Below, one piece after another: positions 12,701 to 20,967 of a DNA stretch of 64,000 nucleotides. The notes below the pieces were generated by a model that did not search any database, had not been told where the DNA came from, and was given only the letters and a program-made list of their open reading frames with translations. The stretch's first letter is position 1; the number at the start of each line of letters is the position of its first letter. The translations under genes and the position numbers were made by a program. Origin of the DNA: Cyanobacteria bacterium TGS_CYA1 (lineage in GTDB: Bacteria > Cyanobacteriota > Vampirovibrionia > Obscuribacterales > Obscuribacteraceae). The stretch covers positions 855,226 through 919,225 of the forward strand of contig JAHCIQ010000001.1 in the NCBI GenBank assembly GCA_026129135.1. The letters run 5' to 3'.

Positions 12701-15700
12701 TTGTCCAGGTAACTGCAAATGGTAGAACTCTAAAGATCAATTGGAGCGGGGATAAAGTCGCATCATTTTTGATGCCGGATGGCACTCTACGCAGTGCTAT
12801 TCCATTTGGTGGCAAATTCAAAGCTCCTTCATTGAGAGAACTGCCTGAACTTGCAGACGGACAGGTCAGATTATATCGCGCGACCTATTCGCCTTCTGAG
12901 GTAGATTTAGCAAGCAGACTGACCGCCAAAGAGTTGAAACGCCTTGAAAGACTTGCCGCCAGATTGGAAGAAAAGGGTTCGCTGAATCGTTTTCAAAAAG
13001 CTGAGTATGACAGACTTTTGGCAATCAGGGACGCTGGAAGAACTCGTACTTTCTATAGAAGTCCAGAAGAAGCAATTGCTGCAGCTGGTAAAGGAAAAGA
13101 TGGCGTAGGACCGACTATTTTCGTTCACGATATGATAGTGAAAGCAGGCAGAGATATTCCTGATGTAGTTGATCTTCCTACCATAATTGCATCTAGAGCC
13201 AAGCAACACCCGCACTCGTTCACGAACAATTTAAACGACGGAACCTGGATGGTAAGTGTTGCAGAAGCCTCTGCTGCATCTCACTATAGTGCACAAATTA
13301 CTCGTGACGTTGGTTTTCGCATCAACGCCAATGGATTTTCTTTCCTTTCTGGATTCTCGGATGCTGGAATGTTTGCCCGAGCAAAAGCAATGGACTTTCA
13401 AAAATTGCTTGGTGCAAACCGCGGGATTGCAAGCAAACCCGGAATTTCGCACGTCATTCATGCAGGTGAGCGCATTGACATTGGTACTGCTCTTGGTTCT
13501 GAAATTCTAAGTAAAAACAGATTTGTTTTAGGTAGAACTGCATCACTGCTCAAGACCAAAGATGGTCTCAGGCTTGTAGCTGGAGAAGGTGATGTCGTAG
13601 TGATTAGAAATGGGGCACCGGTTGTTTTAAAAGACGGACTGTTAATGCCCGGTGACCGAATAATTGTCGGAAAAGCTGTTATTCCAGGACTCTACAAAGG
13701 TGATGAATTTGTAGTCGCAATTGACAATGCAAAATCATCTATTCTTCAACATAACCGCAGTGCTAATTACCTTGGATATCTTTATGCTGGAGGTAATGGC
13801 ACAGTACCTGTTGGATTGATGGCAAGCGTAGCTAAGAGAAATCTGTCCACTGCTGCAACTGCTATTGGCATGACATTGAGCCGAACTAGGCAAACCACTG
13901 TCAGTTTCTTTACTAATGCCTTTGAGCTTGGCAGGCATATCAGAGCAGCTCTGCGCGAAGGTCGCATTAATCGTGGTTTAGAGAAAGGCAAAGAGTACAC
14001 GATATTTGGTAATGCGAAACTTGCAAAAGACGGCGGTATCGTTAAACTCACGCAACTGAAAGAAAACGAGCCCATCTACATTGTTAGAAATGTTGATGGT
14101 ATAAAACGCACATTCTATACCCACCAAGATAAGCCTTTTCCTTTAGAGAAGGGTGATTTGTTATACAGGGGTCGTAAGCCGGATAAATCGGGCTTTGTAG
14201 GAAATGCTTTTGAATATAGAGGTGTTCCAGTCAAAGCCGAGCGAGTACCGATTGGAGAAAGAGTACGCGACGTTGTCGATTCGGTCAGAAGCATTTCCGT
14301 GACGGATTCTGTAAAAGGTGCATTCAAGGCTGTTGGCAATTTGCATCTGGGTACAGCCGTTGTAAATCAAATCAAACGAGTTGGTTATGTATTTCGCAGA
14401 ACTCCCAAGGCTCCAGTCGAAGGCGGCATGACCTGGCGTGAAAGATTCGCTTCATTTTCCGACCGCATACGCACAGCTCAGGCGAATATGGCTGCTGTAG
14501 AGTCTTCAATTACTCGTGCTCCATTGACTGAAGCAGAGAAAGCTTTGGCGGAGCTGGCTGCCGCAATCAAAGCGAATGGATTAGGAGAGCCGGTTCAAGC
14601 GTACAGATTGAGACCATTTGATGCTAAAGCCAAACCCGTTGCGTTGCATAAAGATGGAACTGCAATTACCTTTGCCAAAGCCGATGGTGCATCGGATTTG
14701 GTGCCTACATTCAATCCACTCAAAGATGTGGGATCTGACAAGGCTCAAGTTGTTATTAAAAACGACGGTGGAAGACGTACGGTTGTTGTTCCAGAAAAAT
14801 CCGACGCCCAGGTTTTCATCAAGAGACCAGGACAAGATCCAGTCAGAGTGGTGCACGGAAAACCAGAAACAGGACGTTGGCAGGAAGGCGACAAGCTTAT
14901 TATCACTCGGGGCGACATGTCGACTTCGTTGTCATTCGAGAAGTCTTCAAGATATCGTCGCGTAGTCCAGGCAAGTAGCGAACTTTCAACGGACGTTGGA
15001 CGCGAAGGAATGCTCAAGAAAGTTTGGGCGGCATCTCCAAATTGGTGGAGTCTATCTCGCCGATTCCTTCCTACTATCCGTCGCAAAGCTGCTGAAGAAA
15101 CTGAAACAGCATTGAACAAGATCAAAGTGTTCAAACCTAATCGCAAAGACAGTATAAAAATTGATTCTTCTACAAGCGTCAAGATTGTGAAATCAGACGC
15201 CGATAGTACCGTCAGTGGTGAAATAAGTTCAACCGCAGAGTTGCTAGTTAAACGTGGAAAAAATCGTTTTGTTCCAGAAACTTCAGGAAAAGCAACCTTG
15301 CAACCTGGAGACAGATTTAAAATTGGCGCAGCTGGTAAAGAACACATTTTTACAGGAAAAAGCGTCGAGCGCATAACTCCTAAGGAAAGAATTTTCCGCC
15401 GTGGCGCCTTTAGAGAAATGTATAGACGTTGGCGTAATCCAGAAGCGGCAAGTATAAATATAATTCGCAAAGCTTCAGATACTGCTTCTGATTCCGTAGA
15501 AGGAGTAGGTAATTTCTATCGCGTAAGAGTTGCAAAAGATTCGAAGCCAATCGCAATTGCGAACAATGGTTCTCGTAAAGCTTTGAATTTGGACTCTCTT
15601 CCTTTTAACAAAGAGCCGCATGCATTTGCTTCTGCCAAATTGGATGGCGATAAAGTTACAGCAATAAAAATTGAACCTAAGAGTGATGTTCCAATGTTCG

Positions 15701-18700
15701 TCACCAATGCGCAAGGCAACGTCTTGACCCGTGTAAAAGCTGGAACTGAGTTGACCGAAGGTTCGTTCTTGAAAATTGGGGACGAAGTATTCCACGTTGT
15801 AAGAGATGGCAACGATTTGATTCTTGATCAAGTACAAGCGACCAAACTTACTCAAAGTATGATGAGACCTGCCAATACCGGTGCTGTCGAAGTGGTGGAG
15901 AAATCATTCTTGCAAGCAAATCGCGCTGAGGCTGCTGATGTCGCCTCTAGATTTGAAATCGCAGGCTCTGCGACCTCTTATAAGATCAAGGGCAGTAGTT
16001 TCACAATTGGTGCCGAACACGTTGCTGTGATCAATAAATCCGAGTTGTCTGAATTTGCAGCGAAACAGGCCAAGTTTAGTTTCGAGCCTGAAGGCATTTT
16101 CGTTGAGGCTCTATCGGAAAAACCTGTTTATATACTTAGAAAAGGCGGAAAAGGTACCGAACGTCCTGTTCAAGTGCTTCCGGGTGAACGACATAAATTC
16201 GATCCTGATACCATGACTCTTCGTCTGGGTGATGAAGACAATCACGGCCGTTCGTTATTCAGCTTGAGAGCCAGAGAAGTCGAACCTAAATCAAGTCCTG
16301 CTGCTTCTACGGCTGTAGATGAGGCAATCCCTGCAACCTCACGTACAACACTTCCCGAGGGTGAATATAGAGCACCGCGCGTAGTGCCACTCGATAATGT
16401 CGAACCGTCAGCTGTGGTGTTAAATCTTACTGGTAAACAAATACGCGATAACCTTAGGGACGATGTAGCTCGAATTATAAAAAGCAATCCTGCCGATTTA
16501 GCTGCTGAGTTGCAAGCTGCATTAGCCAAAGTTGATTTTGAAAAGGTTACACCCATGCAGGTGGCGAAGCGGTTGAATGAAACATTCAGAAATGTTTCAG
16601 CGGAATTGCGACTAGAAGCCAGATCTTCTAAAGGCAAAGTAATCATCGAAACCATTTCTCCTGGCAAAGTAACTACTCATTCATTTGCTCCCAAACACGA
16701 GTCAGCTTTTTCCAATATCCCTAAATTGGAAGGAGAGGCAAAAGGGTTTGCTATTGGGTACAGAGACATGCAACTAAAAGGGGCAAGACAAAATGTTGAG
16801 TCTCTGGTAAGAAACGTTGAAAACGTCATCAATGAAATGTCTGTCCACAGTAAGCCTGAACATATTGTGCAAGCATTGAATGACGAATTGAATGCGTACA
16901 ATTTCTTGAATAGATTGATGGTATCTTATGAAAATGGTCAATATAAGGTCACTGTCGTCGAAAGAGGTCGAATCAATCATAAGAATCCACTTCTCGTTTT
17001 CGATTCAGCAGCTCATTCTAGAGTAGCTACTGTAGAAAATCGTGTTGCCTCCCTCACCGAGCAAGAAGTGAAAGCGCAAATGGATAATTTCCAGAGTGCT
17101 ATGTATAGATTGAATGACAGTGAGGCTTTCACTACTGCACCAGCAGATGTGCGCGATTCAATCAATAGACTTTTGGCCGGATTCCATCCTGAGATGTCAC
17201 CTGAAGCCATTCGCAACTTTGTCGATAGTGCAAACGATATGTTCAAAGCGCAAAATATGGGTAATCGATTCAGAATTGAATTTGATGCTCAAACAGGCAA
17301 ACTTTCGTTTTTCGACAACGAAGCTCCGCCGCTCGTGAAGTCTGCTGAATTAAAAATCAATCCGCGTCAGATTACTCAAGACCAAATAATTCAAGCTACC
17401 GCAGATAGAGTCAATGCGGTGATGGCTAGCACTGCTAGATTGAAAGACAAGTTAGAGCAATACATTCAAACTGGTTCGCCTGATTCTCTCAATGAATTGA
17501 CTACTGCATTGCGAGCTCTTGGAACTGAAGATGGATTGAACGCTTCTGAAATAGTTTATTCGGTCAATAATCTCCTTCGCGATTCAAATCTTTCAAGAAA
17601 ATTGAGATTACAAGTTCAATCTGGAGACGAACTTGCTATTTTGAGGTTCAAGGAAGGAGTTCCGGTGGCTGAAGTAGATACTGTTTCTTCCGCCGCTTAT
17701 CCAAAGATTGTACCAGAGGTTGTTGAACATGCCGTTAGCGATGTACTCGTTTCAGGCGCAGACGATGCAGCTAGAGCAACCCTGAACAAAGATTTAGTCA
17801 GAAGGTTGAATGCATTCAGCGCACCTGATCCTCTTGATGCTGTCAAAGTCGACGAGATCAGAAATAATTTCCGAGCGTATCTCAGCACGATTAAGCCAGA
17901 AGCTGTTGATGGCGCAGATTTGCCAGTCATTCTAATGCTTGCTGAACGCAGAGCTGTTCCGCTTTCAGATCTGAGGAAATTCTATAGTCGTTTACTTGAG
18001 TCCGGATCTTTGTCACAAGATACAGCAAATCTTGTACGAAACCTAGAATCTAATCTGGATAAAGTAGTTAATTTTCGCGCTCGACAGATTGAAGGTTTGT
18101 TGAAAGCAGATAGTGTTCCGCCCGCTCGTCTAGCACACCTTGCAATGCAAAATTCGGATCCTGAATTTTTGACTGAGCAAATCGGAAATAATCTTATCCA
18201 GGTTTTGAATAAAAACATTGGTAATATTTCTTCGTCTGACGTCGGCAGGATAATCAATTTTGTAGAGCAAGCCCTAGCCAAACATCCTACACTTGCGACT
18301 GAAGCGGAAGCATTATTGAAAGCGTTGCAGCCTCAACAGAAATTGTTTGCTACTCTGCAAAGATTGGAGCGAGCAGTACCATCCTCTCGTAGTGCCTCAG
18401 ATTTGATTCAAGTTATTGAATCTTCAGTCACAATGGCTGGCGATAACACAAGACTTCTAGATGACGCTGGTCTTAAAGCCTTAGCTGGAGCTGTGCGAAA
18501 AGGACATATGACGGCCGAAAATTCAGAACAAATTCTGACTTTTATTTCTACACAGCGCGGACTTAAAGCTTTCAGCGATGAAGCTGAAAACGCTTTTGCA
18601 ACTGCACACTTTGAATTGCTCGCCAAACAACTTGGCGTAAAATCAAAAGGTGTAAAAGTTATTAGCGAATTAGCTGATTTAGTCGATGAAAACACCAAAA

Positions 18701-19560
18701 TCTCACCGCAACTGATAGAAACACTAACCACTATGGCTCGTACAGGAAAGCTCAGTCCTGAGCAGGTGAGCCAGGTTTCTAGATTGGTATCTAAATTGCA
18801 AAGTAATACAACTTTCAAGGAATTGAATGGCGAACTTAAGGGAGCATTTACTCAAGCTATTCATGCATTGGAAAGAGAGACTTTGAATAGACCCAAAGGC
18901 GAGCTTACCCTGAATGGAAGTGTGGCAATAGGCGAAGATATTTTTTCACCTACACACGTAACCGAATCTGCGATGATCCCAGGTGCCGGTGAAGTGCATC
19001 TAGGAATGATTAACCAAAGTCTGATTAACGATTTTGAGATTCAGGTAGGAAGAAGAAATACAATGTCTCTCAAGCCGGGAGAGATTGTCTTATTGCGCAA
19101 TTCGGAAAGTAATATTCCCTACAAGTCTGTAATAGTTGTTGGTGATGCGGCCGGAGGGCCAGTCAAACTTTCTGATAATCTTGCAGCTGGGCTCCTGAAA
19201 TTAGAGCGAGATAGAATAACATCAGTCACCATGCCCGTTTTTCGTCTTGGCAAATTACGAAGATTGGAACGAGACCTGAAAAATGGTATCACCGACAATG
19301 AATCAATTAAGTTTACTGAAGATGAGTTGATAAAAGAGTATGAAGAAGCCATCCGCAAGTTCAGAGCTTCTTCAAATGGCACTTTGAAAGATTTGCAATT
19401 TATTGTAACGAGTGAAGAAGCTAAATTTGGTGAAAGACTCAGTAGAGCAATTGAAAATGTGATGCGCGAGCCAGTTATGGGCGCACCGGGTTTACCAGAT
19501 AATGCTGCTGCCCTTCCCCAACATCTGCTCTTTACGCCACCGGTAAAAGATGGAAAGTGA
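3760..19560 (+). CDS. Giant multidomain protein, 5266 aa (polymorphic-toxin-like scaffold)
   Basis: No known protein is recognised over the full length. The N-terminus is hydrophilic with no signal peptide. Residues 1-1240 hold repeated mixed helix/strand modules; two copies of one module (about 633-763 and 1108-1238) share a GM/GV..K-I pattern then a TTDDRGRT or ATDDKGKT turn. Residues about 1387-1900 are helical with annexin-like motifs such as GWGTDRGAILSAIANM. A glycine/alanine-rich hydrophobic segment (about 2136-2190) and a second (about 2513-2532) resemble pre-toxin membrane segments. From about 2560 onward come beta-rich FHA-like units with the phrase L-x-x-GD-x-I, an ART-like module (about 3028-3180, QVRLYRATYS), more FHA-like units, then helical repeats to the C-terminus. 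The same order occurs in the 9890-aa neighbour, so they are paralogues. The stop overlaps the next gene by 11 bp, implying coupling to the 452-aa protein. A secreted or surface conflict role is inference. Confidence 0.85.
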   Translation: MASSAAPSGADNEPNDKEVAAAGSSNPLEKFDTTASTSKDVVEKFISEVLRPNITSTSTVAGSDQVAAKIKDIVTPPANQQADISGLKPDTKIALNMQTFIRQLVSDKGLKGAADLIKGMSPQDRAKLGGWDIQVGGSPDSPTFAIKKGGVDVTSVRGVDIVAGDGKVGSAQWAGRAAERFEMLAENPKFLKAALLGLSALVARERQPGGSLADPAALNSFVNAFNARLGPGRMELSANDTGLALKKVPGVTGDITADYTQAKTRVSDSVGSAIPTDTKGLRDYLKASQSRISDLAALSSQPGVDAFQLSEKFSDVLRAEFARTGAAPADLVKAINAGMPPAAADGTRYAARYDTTAKQIVFEKVDSTGKALQVLRRVGEDNLKPVDLATMQPDEIARRMAASAAEAIGVMSPDQRDLQFSRVNQWLKTKPELAPTFFQAFDQELLNRPETKNLKPVLKPADAAAGTGPQVTIDKTVGRGDQPLTGEDLLLGMPIPPVGDNVPAPIKDLLQKLDASATGVKRFTDAITDPAKLTGFKQGDTILRIAPDGKNMIPATVSAVDATGRITEVQVDQTPPGYTGQPLPPVKVPFDQFVAGTNNLGEGSVFVGLRKSTPDVPVAGPDVPATAAPVDVAKIMGPEAFATLTEPQKQNLAIMFDGNASYDAKLKAAEALFASGMQNFKINDNNGKQRNVTLQKSGILMHVFTTDDRGRTTIALRGVKRGDTYQQQTDKRGRQVNFMGDHFLKNGGENSVLNGKASDAPARPTDQPVTVGNTIKPNDSAAFQASMGRIFMTSDPTQLNNRSVVSDFTNFASASLASTDTPEVKAKAISEAFAAAVRAEALLNPNLKPEDIAKKFSDALGPLGQTFKVEKGAIDGTEAVILKAAGQGQEQVLGAVSTEVLNSPVRYFGDLVKAAKSPGEVARLFSNFTRIENSRNPAASAAELAQRFNSVLAAGQTGYSVDLNKYGTADNALLLFKKNAAGAQDLISRIDPRHLQVPGQQENVLQLAGRLAEPLSALQGEELKAYWQQVTSTMKDLDPAKRELLIKSLQAELASRPESKHLTITPNADSLSLNSNKEGKTEAVAQARYDAVVPSEVAPQPAVPGGAADLKKILGDQQLAGKTPDQLAALQAFFKPGAKPEEQLAAARALALSGVKSLKIQDGDKSRTLSFQVEKAGKRSKDSYVHVYATDDKGKTRIAIRGISDDKGAIRQQGRASYYGDVWTKQIGNKSILSGAAAPTGPAATPEVPKPASANPLSPLFKADQIKWDATAPVEPTNPLEPVIVPSPATITGAPFDAALSAKSLLDSGLDGRWFPASAKDDYDRIKSTFLNKTPEQIAQIQAEFFKQSNGVRLEAALASRFGANTSEFFEIRRLSEGDSARLARIASDLQQLTSGTGTKTRWEVEKDLRDTFASMTKADLAKFDAEYTAKYGKSVMQAIADAKQMTDPTRSMMQILADKEKGVDFRTAGDTITMSNIALAAKDIDMFKEVWRRATPEARQRFLSEGGEQQIKDKFGGFFGGTTTDQIHALDYAKLGTLSVEHEITGNTGGFGDTEFGIEAAIDKMTQPNRDSYFAGKLLAAKVAEGHPEPTDPKQKADYDYYKQINAALYTASKNAFWRNIGVGDFNLGYFTQNSRELKAYEDRIRFGPKGSFVTDIINKDGSSAKSEDQILAAIDTMSKERWEQTKANMAAVEADLRSMLESSLGTFGTDTAAVQRVMDAFKKKMAARDHNEAQTIGRTLAERMDAKKGFLGWGTDRGAILSAIANMDNDFITKYKSDEAFRLAADKSLDDGSLKGPELVAARRMLDRVLSPEGKPNPDVLDKLIMFRAAGTPLKEMVVELDKMFRDDPQAFAKFQALSGKVAGYDLASIRREVMDGVRDDHDGNILWSSLDYAVYLSPMLERGKPLDADRRMQMYMGMFGNDMEGITKAVVAGGPDLWKQLKENPNLLSTWNPLYKFDQEQSAYIQKLAELQASLPPDKQGTIPPEFKIRLAILVGKGDQIKQETEAIPPQDRNAVIASYNKTFGRVLTDDLIKGRTPEGQAAAINFSGPLTMEQASDATRSLVYGNMGGRWWTSNFSVTAAQVQDRVDQLVVASTDIAVTKMDLPLEQRQILIDRALQTYVNYKQDEHAVVDAGADAAFAAVGIITFIPAVAGALETGGASLYAWGAGMAAIGAVMRPGVKAALLGGQYDWRRDLAKDATVGAIELPTYVLGPGLILKAGKVFVEPAINAVKALRLAGNPELASLTASRVASVIEVAPKLVTTAGDDIAARAVARVTARFEGLTGDSLALAVRDTTQQVSRKAFTEIFSDISKQLTSSGMKPFSKESVNLAANDFSEQVLTRVMKDVGAHLAGDPRQIQALVKESINRVIREMSESGAFSAESVLKALAAAEIDSAAQQGITQLMRQGFARAQDIPEKDILDVALKLTGNNPSQAALLAKAISAQIPNTAELTSKNMMELFIKTYPNFARSFAHTAPASFAGLASGASRYEWDPALTFEQNMTRMSAQAAMGAFIALAMVGTFTVPGAALKAWRGNFKGTGVAFSEVRDIAQNVEPKILGKLEDGRPVRFTEGGSVRIASNTGAESNGILTVAARDVDSSLVMSEGKTFLKSSGEVPPQIFRNGTWEKLAPDEVLELQHGQMIKFGPEGKAMVFMRTVEKDVQAGYLLPVPELNPSLLKRMVPAVVEEAGFQPGSRLRITPGRDVVKIGGEGADVVVGSARAAGEVVPKRSTYLVEASMPVTESKGLFRRLFTSKADDVAPLATKGEVNLRNIGEGSITVIRKDAKGNILGHDVYPDLKALKAEAAKKGTPLPTEAPKFALGRNDEVLFPRTSEKFKAYSQNGAIRFERLANAGSDIPAIRTGVATVLRASADDMGRLERVINAVRNRGSDVFESARSAYTKVADQIKSGELIDRLRYGGVLGRVLRKNDFETAATMTDKKLISLGFGIKDAPVGFKGTVYRNYQTGVEIWREGNRVVQVTANGRTLKINWSGDKVASFLMPDGTLRSAIPFGGKFKAPSLRELPELADGQVRLYRATYSPSEVDLASRLTAKELKRLERLAARLEEKGSLNRFQKAEYDRLLAIRDAGRTRTFYRSPEEAIAAAGKGKDGVGPTIFVHDMIVKAGRDIPDVVDLPTIIASRAKQHPHSFTNNLNDGTWMVSVAEASAASHYSAQITRDVGFRINANGFSFLSGFSDAGMFARAKAMDFQKLLGANRGIASKPGISHVIHAGERIDIGTALGSEILSKNRFVLGRTASLLKTKDGLRLVAGEGDVVVIRNGAPVVLKDGLLMPGDRIIVGKAVIPGLYKGDEFVVAIDNAKSSILQHNRSANYLGYLYAGGNGTVPVGLMASVAKRNLSTAATAIGMTLSRTRQTTVSFFTNAFELGRHIRAALREGRINRGLEKGKEYTIFGNAKLAKDGGIVKLTQLKENEPIYIVRNVDGIKRTFYTHQDKPFPLEKGDLLYRGRKPDKSGFVGNAFEYRGVPVKAERVPIGERVRDVVDSVRSISVTDSVKGAFKAVGNLHLGTAVVNQIKRVGYVFRRTPKAPVEGGMTWRERFASFSDRIRTAQANMAAVESSITRAPLTEAEKALAELAAAIKANGLGEPVQAYRLRPFDAKAKPVALHKDGTAITFAKADGASDLVPTFNPLKDVGSDKAQVVIKNDGGRRTVVVPEKSDAQVFIKRPGQDPVRVVHGKPETGRWQEGDKLIITRGDMSTSLSFEKSSRYRRVVQASSELSTDVGREGMLKKVWAASPNWWSLSRRFLPTIRRKAAEETETALNKIKVFKPNRKDSIKIDSSTSVKIVKSDADSTVSGEISSTAELLVKRGKNRFVPETSGKATLQPGDRFKIGAAGKEHIFTGKSVERITPKERIFRRGAFREMYRRWRNPEAASINIIRKASDTASDSVEGVGNFYRVRVAKDSKPIAIANNGSRKALNLDSLPFNKEPHAFASAKLDGDKVTAIKIEPKSDVPMFVTNAQGNVLTRVKAGTELTEGSFLKIGDEVFHVVRDGNDLILDQVQATKLTQSMMRPANTGAVEVVEKSFLQANRAEAADVASRFEIAGSATSYKIKGSSFTIGAEHVAVINKSELSEFAAKQAKFSFEPEGIFVEALSEKPVYILRKGGKGTERPVQVLPGERHKFDPDTMTLRLGDEDNHGRSLFSLRAREVEPKSSPAASTAVDEAIPATSRTTLPEGEYRAPRVVPLDNVEPSAVVLNLTGKQIRDNLRDDVARIIKSNPADLAAELQAALAKVDFEKVTPMQVAKRLNETFRNVSAELRLEARSSKGKVIIETISPGKVTTHSFAPKHESAFSNIPKLEGEAKGFAIGYRDMQLKGARQNVESLVRNVENVINEMSVHSKPEHIVQALNDELNAYNFLNRLMVSYENGQYKVTVVERGRINHKNPLLVFDSAAHSRVATVENRVASLTEQEVKAQMDNFQSAMYRLNDSEAFTTAPADVRDSINRLLAGFHPEMSPEAIRNFVDSANDMFKAQNMGNRFRIEFDAQTGKLSFFDNEAPPLVKSAELKINPRQITQDQIIQATADRVNAVMASTARLKDKLEQYIQTGSPDSLNELTTALRALGTEDGLNASEIVYSVNNLLRDSNLSRKLRLQVQSGDELAILRFKEGVPVAEVDTVSSAAYPKIVPEVVEHAVSDVLVSGADDAARATLNKDLVRRLNAFSAPDPLDAVKVDEIRNNFRAYLSTIKPEAVDGADLPVILMLAERRAVPLSDLRKFYSRLLESGSLSQDTANLVRNLESNLDKVVNFRARQIEGLLKADSVPPARLAHLAMQNSDPEFLTEQIGNNLIQVLNKNIGNISSSDVGRIINFVEQALAKHPTLATEAEALLKALQPQQKLFATLQRLERAVPSSRSASDLIQVIESSVTMAGDNTRLLDDAGLKALAGAVRKGHMTAENSEQILTFISTQRGLKAFSDEAENAFATAHFELLAKQLGVKSKGVKVISELADLVDENTKISPQLIETLTTMARTGKLSPEQVSQVSRLVSKLQSNTTFKELNGELKGAFTQAIHALERETLNRPKGELTLNGSVAIGEDIFSPTHVTESAMIPGAGEVHLGMINQSLINDFEIQVGRRNTMSLKPGEIVLLRNSESNIPYKSVIVVGDAAGGPVKLSDNLAAGLLKLERDRITSVTMPVFRLGKLRRLERDLKNGITDNESIKFTEDELIKEYEEAIRKFRASSNGTLKDLQFIVTSEEAKFGERLSRAIENVMREPVMGAPGLPDNAAALPQHLLFTPPVKDGK
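7920..9460 (+). other. Annexin-like helical region of the 5266-aa protein
   Basis: Codons for residues about 1387-1900 repeat a pattern of G-(F/W/T)-(G)-(T/D), then I-x-x-A-I-x-x-M, then R/K-x-x-Y. Examples are FGDTEFGIEAAIDKM, SEDQILAAIDTMSKERW and WGTDRGAILSAIANM, with MTKADLAKFDAEYTAKYGKS before them. This resembles the annexin repeat (GTD..I..IL..R....I...Y...YG..L). It is a motif-level resemblance only; the calcium-binding GxGT-D/E set is incomplete. Confidence 0.4.
12841..13300 (+). other. ART-like module in the 5266-aa protein
   Basis: Residues about 3028-3180 start with GQVRLYRATYSPSEV, contain a helical insert (LTAKELKRLERLAARLEEKG), then TFYRSPEEAIAAAGKG, then a strand and a late NDGTWMVSVAEA. 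The preceding 12580-12810 encodes a single YD-like strand repeat (GNRVVQVTANGRT, then INWSGDKVASFLMPDGTLR). The same stalk-plus-module pairing recurs in the 9890-aa and 452-aa proteins. The ART assignment is a hypothesis from the R-x-Y-R first strand and the order of later motifs. Confidence 0.4.
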
Positions 19561-20908
19561 TTTGTTTGAAGAAAGCGAAATAATTCCACGCAGTGACGAA
19601 TGGTTCACTAATCAAAATTTTATTGCTTTCGACGGAATGAATAATACTGCGATATACACCCGAGACGATGTGACTGTTATTGTTCGGGGTGATGAAATAA
19701 TTCACTTCAGAATGGATAAAAGTTCGGTGCGGAGCATGTCGCCTGCAAGCGGTTTAAATGCCTGGCCAAGTGAACTGGTGGACACCACTGAAACGGCAGT
19801 CCCGGAAGAAAATGTGAGATTTTATCGCTGTTTGGATGCGACTATCTCACCCGAAGATGCTCAAGAAGAGTCATTTTTGATTGATCCTACAGACGCATTA
19901 TTGGGTGATGCCACGCAAAGATTGATTTACGTTGATATTAGTCGAAAAGAATTTCTGAGATGGAGAAACGCTGCTGGAAAAATTCTAGGTACGATTGAAG
20001 ACCCTTTGCGATTACCTCTTGGTCTTGAATTTAGTTTGAGAGAGCACGTTTTATCACCGACAAATTCAAAACGCGACTATGGACTGGGATTTCTCAATAT
20101 CAACAACGGTCTAATCGAGTTTGTGGAGAATGCGCGCATTGGCATCGGTGAAGATTTTCGCCCTGTAATACCTCGATACAGCAACAGATACTCTCAGTTG
20201 ACAAGATATTTTCCTATCAAAAGAGAAGCGATTGATAATTGCACTTTTATCGTTCAGGGCGCCTCCTCTTATTTCGAGCATTGTGTGAAAAACGCACTTG
20301 AGCAAATGCCTAAGGGTTTAAGAGCAAAATTGCTCAAAGAAATTAAGACTGTAAAATTGAATGGAACTCCGCGCGATGGTGTTAAACCCAAGGATTTGCA
20401 CAGGAAGCCCCAAGGCTACGTCGATGGTGCAGACATGTTGAATGGTCCTTCCTGGGCGGATACCAAATCAAGACAATTTACTATAAACGAGTTTTGTTTG
20501 AATCAGCATGGAGCGATGACCCCTTTAGCTGATTCAAATGCGATACTAACTCGCTTCGTACACGAATCGGTTCATCTTCTTGATTTATCCACAGAGATGC
20601 AAGAGCTATTGAAGAAAGTGTATGAATATGACCTGGCGGAGATTCCCAGATATTTGAGGCGATACGATGATGTCAAGCCGGAATCTTTGGGCTATTTGCT
20701 TGGCCGTGATGCAGAAAAGATACCCTCGATGCTGAAACAAATTGCAACTCAAGACAGCTCTGCTGTCGCTAGGGCTGAAGTGTTGAGCGAAATTTCTTCT
20801 ATTTTATTGACCGATCAAACTAATTTTGTTCACGGTCCGGATGCTCTACTAGAGCTGTTCCCAAATTCGCGCTCTGTTATTGAAAGGTATTTGCAGAGTT
20901 TGGAATAA
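19550..20908 (+). CDS. ART-like plus zincin (lethal-factor-like) protein, 452 aa
   Basis: Translation begins inside the last codons of the 5266-aa gene (11-bp overlap), so expression is probably coupled. Residues about 84-183 form an ART-like module: VRFYRCLDATIS, FLIDPTDALLGDA, RLIYVDISRKEFL and REHVLSPTNSKRD, matching modules in the 9890-aa protein. Residues about 225-452 resemble the zinc-protease fold of anthrax lethal factor: a helix (ALEQMPKGLRAKLL), a KPQGYVDG turn, then HESVH at 338-342 (zinc-binding HExxH with catalytic Glu339), LLDLS, and far downstream RAEVLSEISS, which could supply the third zinc ligand. There is no signal peptide. The protein looks like the C-terminal tip of the 9890-aa architecture made as a separate chain. 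Protease activity and substrate are inferred. Confidence 0.8.
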   Translation: MESDLFEESEIIPRSDEWFTNQNFIAFDGMNNTAIYTRDDVTVIVRGDEIIHFRMDKSSVRSMSPASGLNAWPSELVDTTETAVPEENVRFYRCLDATISPEDAQEESFLIDPTDALLGDATQRLIYVDISRKEFLRWRNAAGKILGTIEDPLRLPLGLEFSLREHVLSPTNSKRDYGLGFLNINNGLIEFVENARIGIGEDFRPVIPRYSNRYSQLTRYFPIKREAIDNCTFIVQGASSYFEHCVKNALEQMPKGLRAKLLKEIKTVKLNGTPRDGVKPKDLHRKPQGYVDGADMLNGPSWADTKSRQFTINEFCLNQHGAMTPLADSNAILTRFVHESVHLLDLSTEMQELLKKVYEYDLAEIPRYLRRYDDVKPESLGYLLGRDAEKIPSMLKQIATQDSSAVARAEVLSEISSILLTDQTNFVHGPDALLELFPNSRSVIERYLQSLE

Positions 20909-20967
20909 CTGTACTGGAAATATGACATAATTTAGATTAGTTCGCTGGCACGGTGTGGAGATTTCAC

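Noticed and set aside
14745..15470. Long minus-strand open frame (241 codons) opposite the 5266-aa gene
   Set aside because: It is a shadow in the antisense frame of a clearly coding region, has no recognisable motif or ribosome site, and its composition mirrors the sense codons.
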